Below, one piece after another: positions 36,139 through 44,258 of a stretch of 64,000 nucleotides of DNA. The stretch is taken from assembly GCF_014199615.1 (NCBI RefSeq), contig NZ_JACHOB010000004.1:124001-188000 (forward strand). Reading direction: 5' to 3'. The position numbers were made by a program, and so were the translations under genes. Every line of letters begins with the position of its first letter. Position 1 is the stretch's first letter. This DNA comes from Parvularcula dongshanensis (GTDB lineage Bacteria; Pseudomonadota; Alphaproteobacteria; Caulobacterales; Parvularculaceae). A model generated the notes under the pieces. The model did not search any database. It was not told the origin of the DNA and worked only from the letters and a program-made list of their open reading frames with translations.

Positions 36139-36606
36139 ATGATGAACGACATTCGGGGCCTTCTTGCGCCCGAGGACGTACGCATCGCGGTGCCCGCCCG
36201 CTGTCGGCGCGACCTGTTGGCCGCGCTGGCGGCGCACGCGGCGCGGTCCTTCGACCTCGACGAGGCGACGCTGCTCGACAAGCTGTCCGAGCGCGAGAAG
36301 CTGGGATCGACGGGTATCGGACGCGGGATCGCGTTGCCACATGGCAAGGCGGACGTGGACCGGGTGTGCGGCGTCCTCTTCGCGCTTCAGCGGCCGATCG
36401 ACTTCGACGCGGTGGACGATTCGCCGGTGGACATCGCGTTCCTGCTGGTCGCACCGGAGGGTGATGACGCCGGGCACCTCAAAGCGTTGTCCCGGGTCGC
36501 GCGCCGCCTGCGCGTGGAAGAGGTTGCTGCCGGGATCAGGTCGGCACGCTCGGCCGAGGCGGTGCACGCCCTCTTCACGCAACCGGACGCCGCAGAGGCC
36601 GCCTAG
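36139..36606 (+). CDS. ptsN: Nitrogen-regulatory PTS EIIA protein
   Basis: Phosphoacceptor of the PTS-Ntr phosphorelay, controlling nitrogen, potassium and stringent responses by its phosphorylation state. 155 residues; phosphorylated His68 in GIALPHGKAD, with ERE-KLGSTGIGRG upstream as in the family. ATG 36139, with another ATG directly after it, is used. The longer frame from 36058 adds non-conserved residues. Confidence 0.95.
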   Translation: MMNDIRGLLAPEDVRIAVPARCRRDLLAALAAHAARSFDLDEATLLDKLSEREKLGSTGIGRGIALPHGKADVDRVCGVLFALQRPIDFDAVDDSPVDIAFLLVAPEGDDAGHLKALSRVARRLRVEEVAAGIRSARSAEAVHALFTQPDAAEAA

Positions 36607-36650
36607 GCGCTAGGTTCCGGCGCGGCCTTACTCTTCGAACGAGAGGCCGG

Positions 36651-36881
36651 TCAGTGAACGCTGACGGGCATCATCTCGTGCTGCTTCGCGGCGGCGAACG
36701 CGATGGCGCGGTCGCTCATCAGGGCGATCCGGGCACCGTCGGCCGCGTGAAGCGCGTAGAGGACGGCGTCGTCGGCGAAGGTGATGTCCTTGTCGGCTTC
36801 GCGCTCGATCTCGTCGCGGACGTCGCCCGCGCGGACCGGACGGACGTAGCAGACCTTCTTCGTCGTCGCTTCGGTGTTCAT
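36651..36881 (-). CDS. DUF1150 family small protein
   Basis: 76 residues, MNTEATTKKVCYVRPVRAGD, with IALMSDRAIAFAAAKQHEM matching the alphaproteobacterial DUF1150 family, which is often next to a small heat-shock protein gene. GAGGAG lies eight bases before ATG 36881, so the longer upstream frame is rejected. No hsp20 gene is adjacent. Function unknown. Confidence 0.85.
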   Translation of the reverse strand: MNTEATTKKVCYVRPVRAGDVRDEIEREADKDITFADDAVLYALHAADGARIALMSDRAIAFAAAKQHEMMPVSVH

Positions 36882-37044
36882 AGCATCACTCCTCTGCCCA
36901 AGACCCCGAAGGGCCGCTCGCCGGGGCGGCGCGGCGCGCCGCAGGGAAAGGCTACGCATGGAGAGGTTAACGACAGCTAACCGTCCGCCGCCCGCCCGGC
37001 CCGCTGTTAACTTGTCCGATCACGGACGCGTGAGCAAGGGCCGG

Positions 37045-37842
37045 TTAGGTGAAGATTGCGAGAAGAACGACGCCCAGCGCGATCCGGTAGAGGACGAAGG
37101 GGGTGAAGCTGACCGATTCTGTCATGCGCAGGAAGACGGCGATCGAGGCGTAGGCCGTCCCGAAGGAGAGGCCCGCGACGATGAGAGCGGGGCCGAGCGC
37201 CGTGCCGGCGCCTTCGCCGAAGAGGTCGAAGAGCAGGAAGAGGCCTGACGCCGCGATGGTCGGGATGGAGAGCAGCATGGAGAAGCGCGCGGCCTGGGTC
37301 CGGTCGTAGCCTAGCGCGCGGGCGGCGGTGATGGTGATGCCGGAGCGCGACGTGCCGGGCACGAGGGCGAGGCACTGCGCCGCGCCGATCAGGGTCGCAG
37401 GGCCGAAGCGGGTCGGGATGTGATCGATCCGCTCCGGCCGCCGGTCGGTCAGCCACAAGACGATGCCCCAGCCGATCGAGGCCCAGGCGATGACGATGGG
37501 GCTCCGCACGGCGTCGGCGAGGCCGCTGAAGGCGAAGATCGCGCCGGCGATCAAGAAGGGCACGGTCCCGGCTATGAGCAGCCACAAAAGGCGCTGGTCG
37601 TCGGTGGCACGTCCGCGCAGAGTATCGGCCCCGCCCCGGAAGAGGCCAGCGACCTCCGTGCGGAAGTAGAGCATGACCGCGCCGAGCGATCCGATGTGGG
37701 CGGCGATGTCGATGCCCGTGCCCTGGTCCTGGAAGCCTTCGAAGAGCTGGGCGGGAAGGATGAGGTGCGCGGAGGAGGAGACCGGAATGAACTCGGTCAG
37801 TCCCTGCACGATCGCGAGGAGGACGAGCTGGAGAAGGAGCAT
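37045..37842 (-). CDS. uppP: Undecaprenyl-diphosphatase UppP (BacA)
   Basis: Integral membrane phosphatase recycling undecaprenyl pyrophosphate to the monophosphate carrier for peptidoglycan and other polymers; overproduction gives bacitracin resistance. 265 residues with about seven or eight transmembrane helices. The catalytic motifs are present: EFIPVSSSAHLILPAQLF near the N-terminus and PGTSRSGITITAARALG in the middle. It sits alone upstream of DUF1150 on the minus strand and downstream of trpC. Confidence 0.97.
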   Translation of the reverse strand: MLLLQLVLLAIVQGLTEFIPVSSSAHLILPAQLFEGFQDQGTGIDIAAHIGSLGAVMLYFRTEVAGLFRGGADTLRGRATDDQRLLWLLIAGTVPFLIAGAIFAFSGLADAVRSPIVIAWASIGWGIVLWLTDRRPERIDHIPTRFGPATLIGAAQCLALVPGTSRSGITITAARALGYDRTQAARFSMLLSIPTIAASGLFLLFDLFGEGAGTALGPALIVAGLSFGTAYASIAVFLRMTESVSFTPFVLYRIALGVVLLAIFT

Positions 37843-37918
37843 CAGACCCTCGGAAAGCCGCGCCGGGACGCGAGCGACGCTGTGAGCGTACTTGGTGTAC
37901 GAAGTCTAAATGGCGGGC

Positions 37919-38701
37919 TCAGCCTTTCAGGAGCGCTCTCGTCGCCGCGGTCACGTCCTCTCGCCGCATCAGGCTCTCCCCGACGAGGAAGCGCCGGATC
38001 CCGGCCCGGGCGAGGCGCGAGACGTCATCGTGCCCGGTGATGCCGCTTTCCGACACGATGGCGCGGTCACCGGCGCGCCCGGTGAGCCACTCGCTGACGC
38101 TAAGGTCGGTCTCGAAGGTGCGGAGGTCTCGGTTGTTGACGCCGAGGAGGCCGCCCGGAAGGGCGAGCGCGCGGTCCAGCTCCGCCTCGTCGTGGACCTC
38201 GATCAGCACGTCGAGGCGCTGCGCTGCGGCAGCGTCGTAGAGTTCCGCCGCCTGCTCGTCGCTCAGGCATGCCATGATCAGGAGGATCGCGTCGGCGTGC
38301 CAGGCGCGCGCCTCGATCACCTGGTAGGGGTCGATCATGAAGTCCTTGCGAAGGGCGGGCAGGCCGGTCGCTTCGCGGGCGGTCCGCAGGAAGTCGGGGT
38401 GGCCGCGGAAGCTCGGCTCGTCGGTCAGGACCGAGAGGCAGGCCGCGCCCCCCGCCTCGTAGGCGCGGGCGAGCTTGGGCGGGTCGAAGTCCGCGCGGAT
38501 GAGACCCTTCGAAGGGCTCGCCTTCTTCACCTCGGCGATGAGGCCGAAACCGTTCGTCGCGGCGCGGTCCAACGCCGCTGCGAAGCCGCGCACCGGCGGG
38601 GCGGCCGTCGCTTCGCGCAGGAGGGAGTCTTCGGGCCGCTCCTTCTTGGCGGCCGCGACCTCGCCTCTCTTGTAGGCGATGATGTCGTCGAGGATCGTCA
38701 T
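37919..38701 (-). CDS. trpC: Indole-3-glycerol phosphate synthase
   Basis: Tryptophan pathway step converting CdRP to indole-3-glycerol phosphate. 260 residues, a monofunctional TrpC without fused TrpF. Active-site segments: [14 protein letters not shown] with the catalytic lysine, [32 protein letters not shown] and VSESGITG. It overlaps trpD by 4 nt (ATGA), in the order trpG-trpD-trpC. Confidence 0.97.
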   Translation of the reverse strand: MTILDDIIAYKRGEVAAAKKERPEDSLLREATAAPPVRGFAAALDRAATNGFGLIAEVKKASPSKGLIRADFDPPKLARAYEAGGAACLSVLTDEPSFRGHPDFLRTAREATGLPALRKDFMIDPYQVIEARAWHADAILLIMACLSDEQAAELYDAAAAQRLDVLIEVHDEAELDRALALPGGLLGVNNRDLRTFETDLSVSEWLTGRAGDRAIVSESGITGHDDVSRLARAGIRRFLVGESLMRREDVTAATRALLKG

Positions 38702-39720
38702 GCGTGCGTGGCCTCCACGAGCCTGTCGAGCGCGGCCTGCGCGCGGCCGTCGTCGATCGCTTCGGCCGCCAGGCTCGCGCCGTGAGCGAGGCTCGCCGTC
38801 TCGTCCGCCACGATGAGACCGGCGGCGGCGTTCAGGAGGACGGCATCGCGATAGGCGCCGGGCGCGCCCGCCAGCAGCGCGCGCAGGGCGGCGGCGTTCT
38901 CGTCCGGCGCGCCGCCCCTGAGCGCGCCGGGGCGGTGGTGGTCCACCCCGGCCTCCTCGGGCGTGACGCTGAACTCGTAGAGCGCGCCCTCGCGCAGGGC
39001 ACAGACGCGGCTCGCCCCGCAGACGGTGAGTTCGTCCATTCCGTCCTCGCCATGAACGACCCAGGCCGCCTCCGCGCCGCTCGTCCGGAGCGCTTCGGCG
39101 ACGGGACGGCACAGCGCGCCGTCGTAGACGCCGAGGAGTTGGCGGCGGGCCCCGGCAGGGTTCGAGAGCGGGCCCAGGAGGTTGAAGATCGTGCGGAAGC
39201 CGAGCGCCTTCCGGACCGGGGCGACGTGCGCCATGCCCGGGTGGTGGTTCGGCGCGAAGAGGAAGACGAGCCCCGTCTCGCGCAGGATCGTTTCCGTCCG
39301 CTCGAGGCCGACGTCGAGGCGGACGCCGAGCTGGCTTAGGACGTCGGAGCTGCCGGTCAGGCTGCTGGCCGCCCGGTTGCCGTGCTTGGCGACGGGCACG
39401 CCGAGGCCGGCCAGTACGAGCGCGACCGCGGTCGAGACGTTGCGGGTATGAAGGCCCGTCCCCCCCGTGCCGCAGGTGTCGAGCGTGCGGTCCGGCGCCT
39501 CAATCCTTCGTGCGGCGGCGCGCATCGCGAGCGCTGCGCCCGCCACCTCGTCCGGTGTCTCGCCGCGCAGATGGAGGGCCGTGAGGAAGCTCGCCATGCG
39601 GACGGGCTCGACCGCGCCCGCGAGCATCGCCGAGACGGCGCCCCGCATCGCCTCCGCCGTCAGGGCTTCGCTCTTCAGGACCCGTGCGAAGGCCGTATCG
39701 AAACCGCCGCTTTCGCTCAT
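38698..39720 (-). CDS. trpD: Anthranilate phosphoribosyltransferase
   Basis: Transfers phosphoribose from PRPP to anthranilate. 340 residues; PRPP-binding [20 protein letters not shown] and [20 protein letters not shown] are diagnostic, with [20 protein letters not shown] further on. Stops and starts overlap trpG and trpC by 4 nt on both sides, showing a tightly coupled trpGDC operon. Confidence 0.97.
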   Translation of the reverse strand: MSESGGFDTAFARVLKSEALTAEAMRGAVSAMLAGAVEPVRMASFLTALHLRGETPDEVAGAALAMRAAARRIEAPDRTLDTCGTGGTGLHTRNVSTAVALVLAGLGVPVAKHGNRAASSLTGSSDVLSQLGVRLDVGLERTETILRETGLVFLFAPNHHPGMAHVAPVRKALGFRTIFNLLGPLSNPAGARRQLLGVYDGALCRPVAEALRTSGAEAAWVVHGEDGMDELTVCGASRVCALREGALYEFSVTPEEAGVDHHRPGALRGGAPDENAAALRALLAGAPGAYRDAVLLNAAAGLIVADETASLAHGASLAAEAIDDGRAQAALDRLVEATHA

Positions 39721-40313
39721 GCCGCCTTCTTCGCGCCGGCGACGGCGAGGAAGTTGCGCATGATCACGTCGCCGCCCTCGCTGGCGATGCTCTCGGGGTG
39801 GAACTGCACCCCCCAGACTGGGGCGCCGCGCAGGCGGGCGGCCATGATCTCTCCGTCGTCCTCGGCCCAGGCCAGAACTTCGACGGCGTCGGGAATGCTG
39901 CTCTCGCGCACGCTGAGCGAGTGGTAGCGCGTCGCGGTGAAGGGGGAGGGCAGCCCCGCCAGGAGCGGATCGCGCCCTTCGTGCCGGACGAGGCTCGTCT
40001 TGCCGTGCATGAGCCGGCCGGCGCGTATCACCTCGCCGCCATAAGCCTGGCAGATCGCCTGGTGCCCGAGGCAGACCCCAAGAAGCGGAATGCCCGCCGC
40101 CGCCGCCAACGGAATGAGCGCGAGCGAGATCCCCGCCTCGTTGGGCGAGCAGGGACCGGGAGAAATCACGATGGCGTCCGCACCCGAATCGATCGCGGCC
40201 TCTGGCGTTAAGGAGTCGTTACGTTCTACACGCACTTCGTGCCCCTGGGCCCCGATCAGGTGGGCGAGGTTCCAGGTGAAGCTGTCGTAGTTGTCGAGGA
40301 GAAGGACGCTCAT
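39717..40313 (-). CDS. trpG: Anthranilate synthase glutamine amidotransferase component
   Basis: Supplies ammonia to TrpE for anthranilate synthesis; it can also serve as PabA for aminodeoxychorismate. 198 residues, class I glutamine amidotransferase: catalytic Cys in LGVCLGHQAICQAYGG and His-Glu in WGVQFHPESIASEGG; N-terminal LLLDNYDSFTWNLAH. First gene of trpGDC; trpE is not present upstream. Only 60 bp separate it from the divergent deacetylase gene, leaving no room for a leader-peptide attenuator. Confidence 0.96.
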   Translation of the reverse strand: MSVLLLDNYDSFTWNLAHLIGAQGHEVRVERNDSLTPEAAIDSGADAIVISPGPCSPNEAGISLALIPLAAAAGIPLLGVCLGHQAICQAYGGEVIRAGRLMHGKTSLVRHEGRDPLLAGLPSPFTATRYHSLSVRESSIPDAVEVLAWAEDDGEIMAARLRGAPVWGVQFHPESIASEGGDVIMRNFLAVAGAKKAA

Positions 40314-40373
40314 GCGCGCAGGGCCCGGCCGGTCGAAGATCGCGGTTCCCTACCATGAGAGGCGTGCGCTGCA

Positions 40374-41285
40374 ATGCTGAGGGGCGGGGTGCGCTGGCTG
40401 CTTCTCTTCGTCCTCGGCCTCGCGGCCGGAGGAATCCTCGGCGCGGCGTCCGGTCTGCGGTCGGCCGGGGACGCCGCGGTGCCCGTCATTCCCAAGGCCT
40501 TGCGCGAAGGGGCAACCCGTTTCGCGCCCCCCGCCAAGGCCGAGCCGCGCCGGAGCCTGCGCGACGTCCGCTTCGCGCCGCCGCTCGCCCGCGCCGGTCG
40601 GCCGCGCATCGCCGTGGTGATCGACGACCTCGGGCTCAGCCACAACGCTTTCGCCCGCGTCAACGCGTTGCCGGGGCCATTGACCCTCGCCTTCCTGCCC
40701 TACGGTCCCGACGCGCAAGAGATGCTCGACTCGGTCAGGCCGGGTCACGAGGTCATCCTGCACCTGCCGACCGAACCCGTCTCCAAGACCGAGGATGCGG
40801 GCCCCGACATGCTGCGGCCGGGCGACCCGGCGTCGATCGAGGCCACGCTCGCGTTGAACCTCGCCAAGCTGAGCGGTTTCAAGGGCGTCAACAACCACAC
40901 GGGCTCGCGCTTCACTGCGGACACGGACGCGATGAGCACGCTGCTCGCGGCGCTGAACCGGCGAGGGCTCTACTTCCTCGACAGCGTCACCACGGGTCAC
41001 CCCGTCGCGCACAGGCTTGCCCAGGGCAAAGGCTATCGGGTCATCGAACGGGACGTGTTCTTGGATTCGAACTACGACGCCGGGGCGACTGGCGTGAAGG
41101 CGCAGCTGGCTGCGCTCGAGGACATCGCGATCAGGGACGGCCAGGCGGTGGCGATCGGTCATCCCTACGCTGCGACCCTCGAGGCGCTCGGCCCATGGCT
41201 CGTGACGGCGCAGGCGCGAGGCTTCGAACTGGTCACCGCGGGCGACCTTGCGGGCGAGAGGATCGTCAGCGCGAGCCTGCGCTAG
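40374..41285 (+). CDS. Divergent polysaccharide deacetylase family protein (DUF610)
   Basis: 303 residues with an N-terminal anchor (GVRWLLLFVLGLAAGGILG). The family's start IAVVIDDLGLSHNAFARVNA, HLPTEPVSKTEDAG, NNHTGSRFTADTDAM and AIGHPYAATLEAL are the hallmarks of the divergent polysaccharide deacetylase (Pfam DUF610/Polysacc_deac_2), often located near the envC/ctpA division region. Here it stands alone. Metal-binding Asp/His residues are present in IDDLG and NNHTGS. Substrate unknown. Its stop is interlocked with the convergent GFA gene (CTAG 41282-41285). Confidence 0.92.
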   Translation: MLRGGVRWLLLFVLGLAAGGILGAASGLRSAGDAAVPVIPKALREGATRFAPPAKAEPRRSLRDVRFAPPLARAGRPRIAVVIDDLGLSHNAFARVNALPGPLTLAFLPYGPDAQEMLDSVRPGHEVILHLPTEPVSKTEDAGPDMLRPGDPASIEATLALNLAKLSGFKGVNNHTGSRFTADTDAMSTLLAALNRRGLYFLDSVTTGHPVAHRLAQGKGYRVIERDVFLDSNYDAGATGVKAQLAALEDIAIRDGQAVAIGHPYAATLEALGPWLVTAQARGFELVTAGDLAGERIVSASLR

Positions 41286-41728
41286 TCGCGGCCAGGTACT
41301 CGTCCGGTCGCGGCGATCCAGCGGCTTCGTGTGGGCTCCCACTCATCCGCCCGCACGCCGGGGAGCTGCGAGGTGTCCTCCCACGCTGCGTGCCTGCTCT
41401 CGATCCCGAAGTTCCTCGTTGGAACGAAGCGGTCCGGTTCGTCGAAGCTGCCGACGGTCAGGTCGATGTTCTCGCCGTCGTCGAACATGAAGCCGAGCGG
41501 CGTGCCGCAGGATGAGCAGAAGGGGCGCTTCGCGATCGGCGAGGAGGCGTACCAGTCGGGCGCTCGATGCCAGACGACGCTGTCCTTCGGCAGGTTCACG
41601 AAGGCGATCGAGACGCCGCCGGTCGCCCGCTGACACATGCGGCAGTGACATAGGTAGCCTTCCATCGCCTCGACTTCGGCCGTGTAGGTGATCCGGCCGC
41701 ACTGGCAGCCGCCGCTCATCGCCGTCAC
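41282..41728 (-). CDS. GFA family protein (glutathione-dependent formaldehyde-activating-like, zinc binding)
   Basis: 148 residues with the GFA zinc-cysteine pattern: GGCQCGRITY, CHCRMCQRATGG and FCSSCGTPLGF. Family members bind zinc; only some handle glutathione and formaldehyde, and most are uncharacterised. GTG 41728 has AGGG upstream; ATG 41719 (MSGGCQC) is an alternative. It lies one base after the uracil-DNA glycosylase stop, so probably in the LOG-UDG-GFA operon. Confidence 0.9.
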   Translation of the reverse strand: MTAMSGGCQCGRITYTAEVEAMEGYLCHCRMCQRATGGVSIAFVNLPKDSVVWHRAPDWYASSPIAKRPFCSSCGTPLGFMFDDGENIDLTVGSFDEPDRFVPTRNFGIESRHAAWEDTSQLPGVRADEWEPTRSRWIAATGRVPGRD

Positions 41729-41729
41729 G

Positions 41730-42620
41730 TCAGCCCTCTTTCAGCTTCGCTTGTGCTTCCAGGAGGTCGCGCCAGGCGAGGCGCTTCTGGATCGGCTGGC
41801 GCAGAAGGAAGGCCGGATGGAAGATCGGCAGGGCGGGCACGGGGCCGGCCTCGGTCTCGATGGTCCGCCACTTGCCGCGGCTGCGCGTGATGCCCGGGGC
41901 GTCGGGGAAGAGCGCCTGGGTCGGCGTGTTGCCGGTCAGAAGGACGAGCTTCGGCCGCGAGAGTTCGACGAAGCGGCGCATGAAGGGCAGGCAGACGGCG
42001 ACCTCGGCCTTGGTCGGGTTCCGGTTGCCGGGCGGACGCCAGTAGATCGCGTTCGAGATGCAGGCGCCCAGAAGGCCGTCACCTTCGCTTCGGCTGACGC
42101 CGATCGCTTCGAGCATCCGGTCGAGGAGCTGACCGGACCGGCCGACGAAGGGCTTGCCTTCCCGGTCCTCGTCCCGTCCCGGCGCCTCGCCCATGACCAG
42201 GACCGGCGCGCCGGGTATCCCGTCATACACGACGGCCTGACGCGCTCCGGCCTTGAGGGGACAGCCCTCGAAGGCGTCGATGGCGTCCGCGAGGCTCGGA
42301 ATGTCGGTCGCGGCCGCCGCGACGCGCTCGGCCAGCGCCATGGCCTCGTCGGTCGGCATGGGCGCGTCGGCAGCGGTGATCGGGGCGGGGCCCTTCGGCT
42401 TGGGTGCGGACGCCCTCGCGGCGGGCGGGGGCGCGGGCTCAGGCTTCGGCCTTACGAGCTTCGGCGCCCCCTCCGGCCAGCCGAAGAAGTCGCCGGGCAT
42501 CTCGCCCTCGACGCTGTCGATGCCGTTCTCCGCGTAGAAGCGCAGCACGGCCTCGGGGTCGTATGCGGGGGCGTCGGACACAGCCCGAATATGGGCCCGC
42601 GCCTCCCCCGGCGCCAGCAT
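41730..42620 (-). CDS. Uracil-DNA glycosylase, family 4-like
   Basis: Removes uracil from DNA. 296 residues: a Pro/Ala-rich N-terminal third, then the catalytic domain with motif LVMGEAPGRDEDREGKPFVG, NAIYWRPPGNRNPTKAEVAV and C-terminal PIFHPAFLLRQP. Cysteines in FEGCPLK, LLGACISN and VAVCLPF could belong to an iron-sulfur site, but I do not see the full four-cysteine pattern of thermophilic family 4 enzymes. ATG 42620 overlaps the LOG stop by one base, and upstream frames are shadows. Confidence 0.9.
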   Translation of the reverse strand: MLAPGEARAHIRAVSDAPAYDPEAVLRFYAENGIDSVEGEMPGDFFGWPEGAPKLVRPKPEPAPPPAARASAPKPKGPAPITAADAPMPTDEAMALAERVAAAATDIPSLADAIDAFEGCPLKAGARQAVVYDGIPGAPVLVMGEAPGRDEDREGKPFVGRSGQLLDRMLEAIGVSRSEGDGLLGACISNAIYWRPPGNRNPTKAEVAVCLPFMRRFVELSRPKLVLLTGNTPTQALFPDAPGITRSRGKWRTIETEAGPVPALPIFHPAFLLRQPIQKRLAWRDLLEAQAKLKEG

Positions 42621-43183
42621 CAGACGACGTTGCCGAAGAGGCGCTCCTCGATGGCGGGAAGAACGTCCTCGGCACGGTTCACGACGATGATGTCCTGACG
42701 CAGTTCCTCTGCGGCGAAGCCCCGCTCGATGACGTGGTCGATGAGGTCGACGAGCGGCGTCCAGAACCCTTCGATGTCCAAGATGACGATCGGCTTTCTG
42801 TGCAGCTCCAGCCGCGCCCAGGAGAGGAGTTCGATGACCTCTTCCAGGGTGCCGATGCCGCCCGGCAGCGTGCAGAACGCGTCCGCCTGCTCGAACATCA
42901 TCATCTTGCGGGTGTGCATCGTGTCGACGACCTCGTGGTCGACGCCTTCGAGCACGCCTTCGAGCTCGACCAGGAAGCCGGGAATCACGCCGAAGACCTC
43001 GCCGCCTGCGTCGCGGGCCGCGCCCGCAGTCTCGCCCATCAGGCCGAGCGCGCCGCCGCCATAGACCAGCTTGGTGCCGTTCTCGGCGCAGGCGCGTCCA
43101 AGCGTGCGGGCAGCCTCGGCGAAGACCGGACTGTCTCCGTTGCGCGAGCCGCAGTAGACGCAAAGGGAACTCAGTTTGCTCAT
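42620..43183 (-). CDS. LOG family nucleotide phosphoribohydrolase (TIGR00730)
   Basis: 187 residues; Rossmann-like fold protein with the LOG signature CTLPGGIGTLEEV and the conserved HTRKMMM arginine region; N-terminal SLCVYCGSRNGDSP is typical. Members hydrolyse AMP or cytokinin nucleotides to free base and ribose 5-phosphate. AGGAG before ATG 43183 decides the start. First of a tight three-gene minus-strand operon, divergent from the LysM gene. Confidence 0.93.
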   Translation of the reverse strand: MSKLSSLCVYCGSRNGDSPVFAEAARTLGRACAENGTKLVYGGGALGLMGETAGAARDAGGEVFGVIPGFLVELEGVLEGVDHEVVDTMHTRKMMMFEQADAFCTLPGGIGTLEEVIELLSWARLELHRKPIVILDIEGFWTPLVDLIDHVIERGFAAEELRQDIIVVNRAEDVLPAIEERLFGNVV

Positions 43184-43260
43184 CAAGGACTCCTCGTTAG
43201 GGTGGCGGTTCCAACCGCGCGGCCCGAACACATAGGGGCTCGAATGCTAAAGGTCTCCCC

Positions 43261-44202
43261 ATGCGTGTCGCGATCCTTGTTATTATTCTGATCTTAGCCG
43301 CGGCCCTCGGCTTCCTCTTCTGGCCGCGCGGGCGAGAAGAGGCGCCGGTCGAACAGGCGACCACCGCGCAAGGCCCGGAGGTCACGTCCGTGGCCCCCGC
43401 GACGGCCTTGCCCCGCTTCGACATCGTACGCGTCAGTCGCGGGGGCTTCGCCGTGGTCGCCGGCACCGGCGCGCCGGGCGGAACGGTCGAGCTGCTCGCG
43501 AACGGCGAGGTCCTGGCGACCGAGACGATCGGCGCGGACGGCGCCTGGGCGATCAACGTCGACACGCCGCTCGACGCGGGTCCCGTCGAGCTCACCCTGC
43601 GCCAGTCGGGCGAGGCGGGCACGGCGCCGATCACGTCCGAAGAGACAGTGGTGATCTACGTGCCCGAGACCCCTGAGGACGCGCCCGTCGTCCTGCGCAC
43701 GACGCCCGGCGGCGCGACAGAGGTGCTGCAGCGCGCGACGGACCCGGCGACGGGCCTCGGTCCGCTCGCGGTCGAGACGATCGACTACGACGAGGGCGGC
43801 AACGTCATCTTCGCCGGCCGCGCGAGCGCCGGCAGCGCCGTTCAGGTACTGCTGAACGGCCGCCCCATCGCCTCGGCGACGACCGCCGACGAGAACGGCC
43901 GCTGGGAGCTGCCCGCCGAGGTCCGGCCAGGCCGCTACACGCTGCGGGTCGTGCAGTTCGGCGAGGACGGCAGCGCCGCCTACGTCGTCGAGGTGCCCTT
44001 CGAGCGGGCCGGCTACGAGGACGTCGAGATGACCGATGGCGGCGTCGTCGTGCAGCCGGGCAACTCGCTCTGGTTGATCTCGCGGACCGTCTACGGCGAG
44101 GGGCGGCAGTACACAGTGATCTACGAGGCGAACGCCAGCCAGATCCGCGACCCCGACCTCATCTATCCAGGGCAGGTCTTCCGCGTGCCTGACCAGCGTT
44201 AA
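43261..44202 (+). CDS. Membrane-anchored LysM protein with Ig-like repeats
   Basis: 313 residues. An N-terminal transmembrane segment (VAILVIILILAAALGFLFW) is followed by two bacterial Ig-like modules (GGTVELLANGEVLATETIGA and the similar GSAVQVLLNGRPIASATTAD) and a C-terminal LysM domain (VVQPGNSLWLISRTVYGEGR to IYPGQVFRVPD) that should bind peptidoglycan. This layout is common in alphaproteobacteria, with function not established. 77 bp from the divergent LOG gene. Confidence 0.9.
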   Translation: MRVAILVIILILAAALGFLFWPRGREEAPVEQATTAQGPEVTSVAPATALPRFDIVRVSRGGFAVVAGTGAPGGTVELLANGEVLATETIGADGAWAINVDTPLDAGPVELTLRQSGEAGTAPITSEETVVIYVPETPEDAPVVLRTTPGGATEVLQRATDPATGLGPLAVETIDYDEGGNVIFAGRASAGSAVQVLLNGRPIASATTADENGRWELPAEVRPGRYTLRVVQFGEDGSAAYVVEVPFERAGYEDVEMTDGGVVVQPGNSLWLISRTVYGEGRQYTVIYEANASQIRDPDLIYPGQVFRVPDQR

Positions 44203-44258
44203 CGACGACGCCGGGACGGGCTAGCGCCGGGCGGGGCCGGGGCTGTAAGCCTCGGGGC

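Noticed and set aside
40208-40222. TTAA-N7-TTAC CtrA-like site in trpG
   Set aside because: Lies inside trpG coding sequence, about 90 bases from its start; likely chance.
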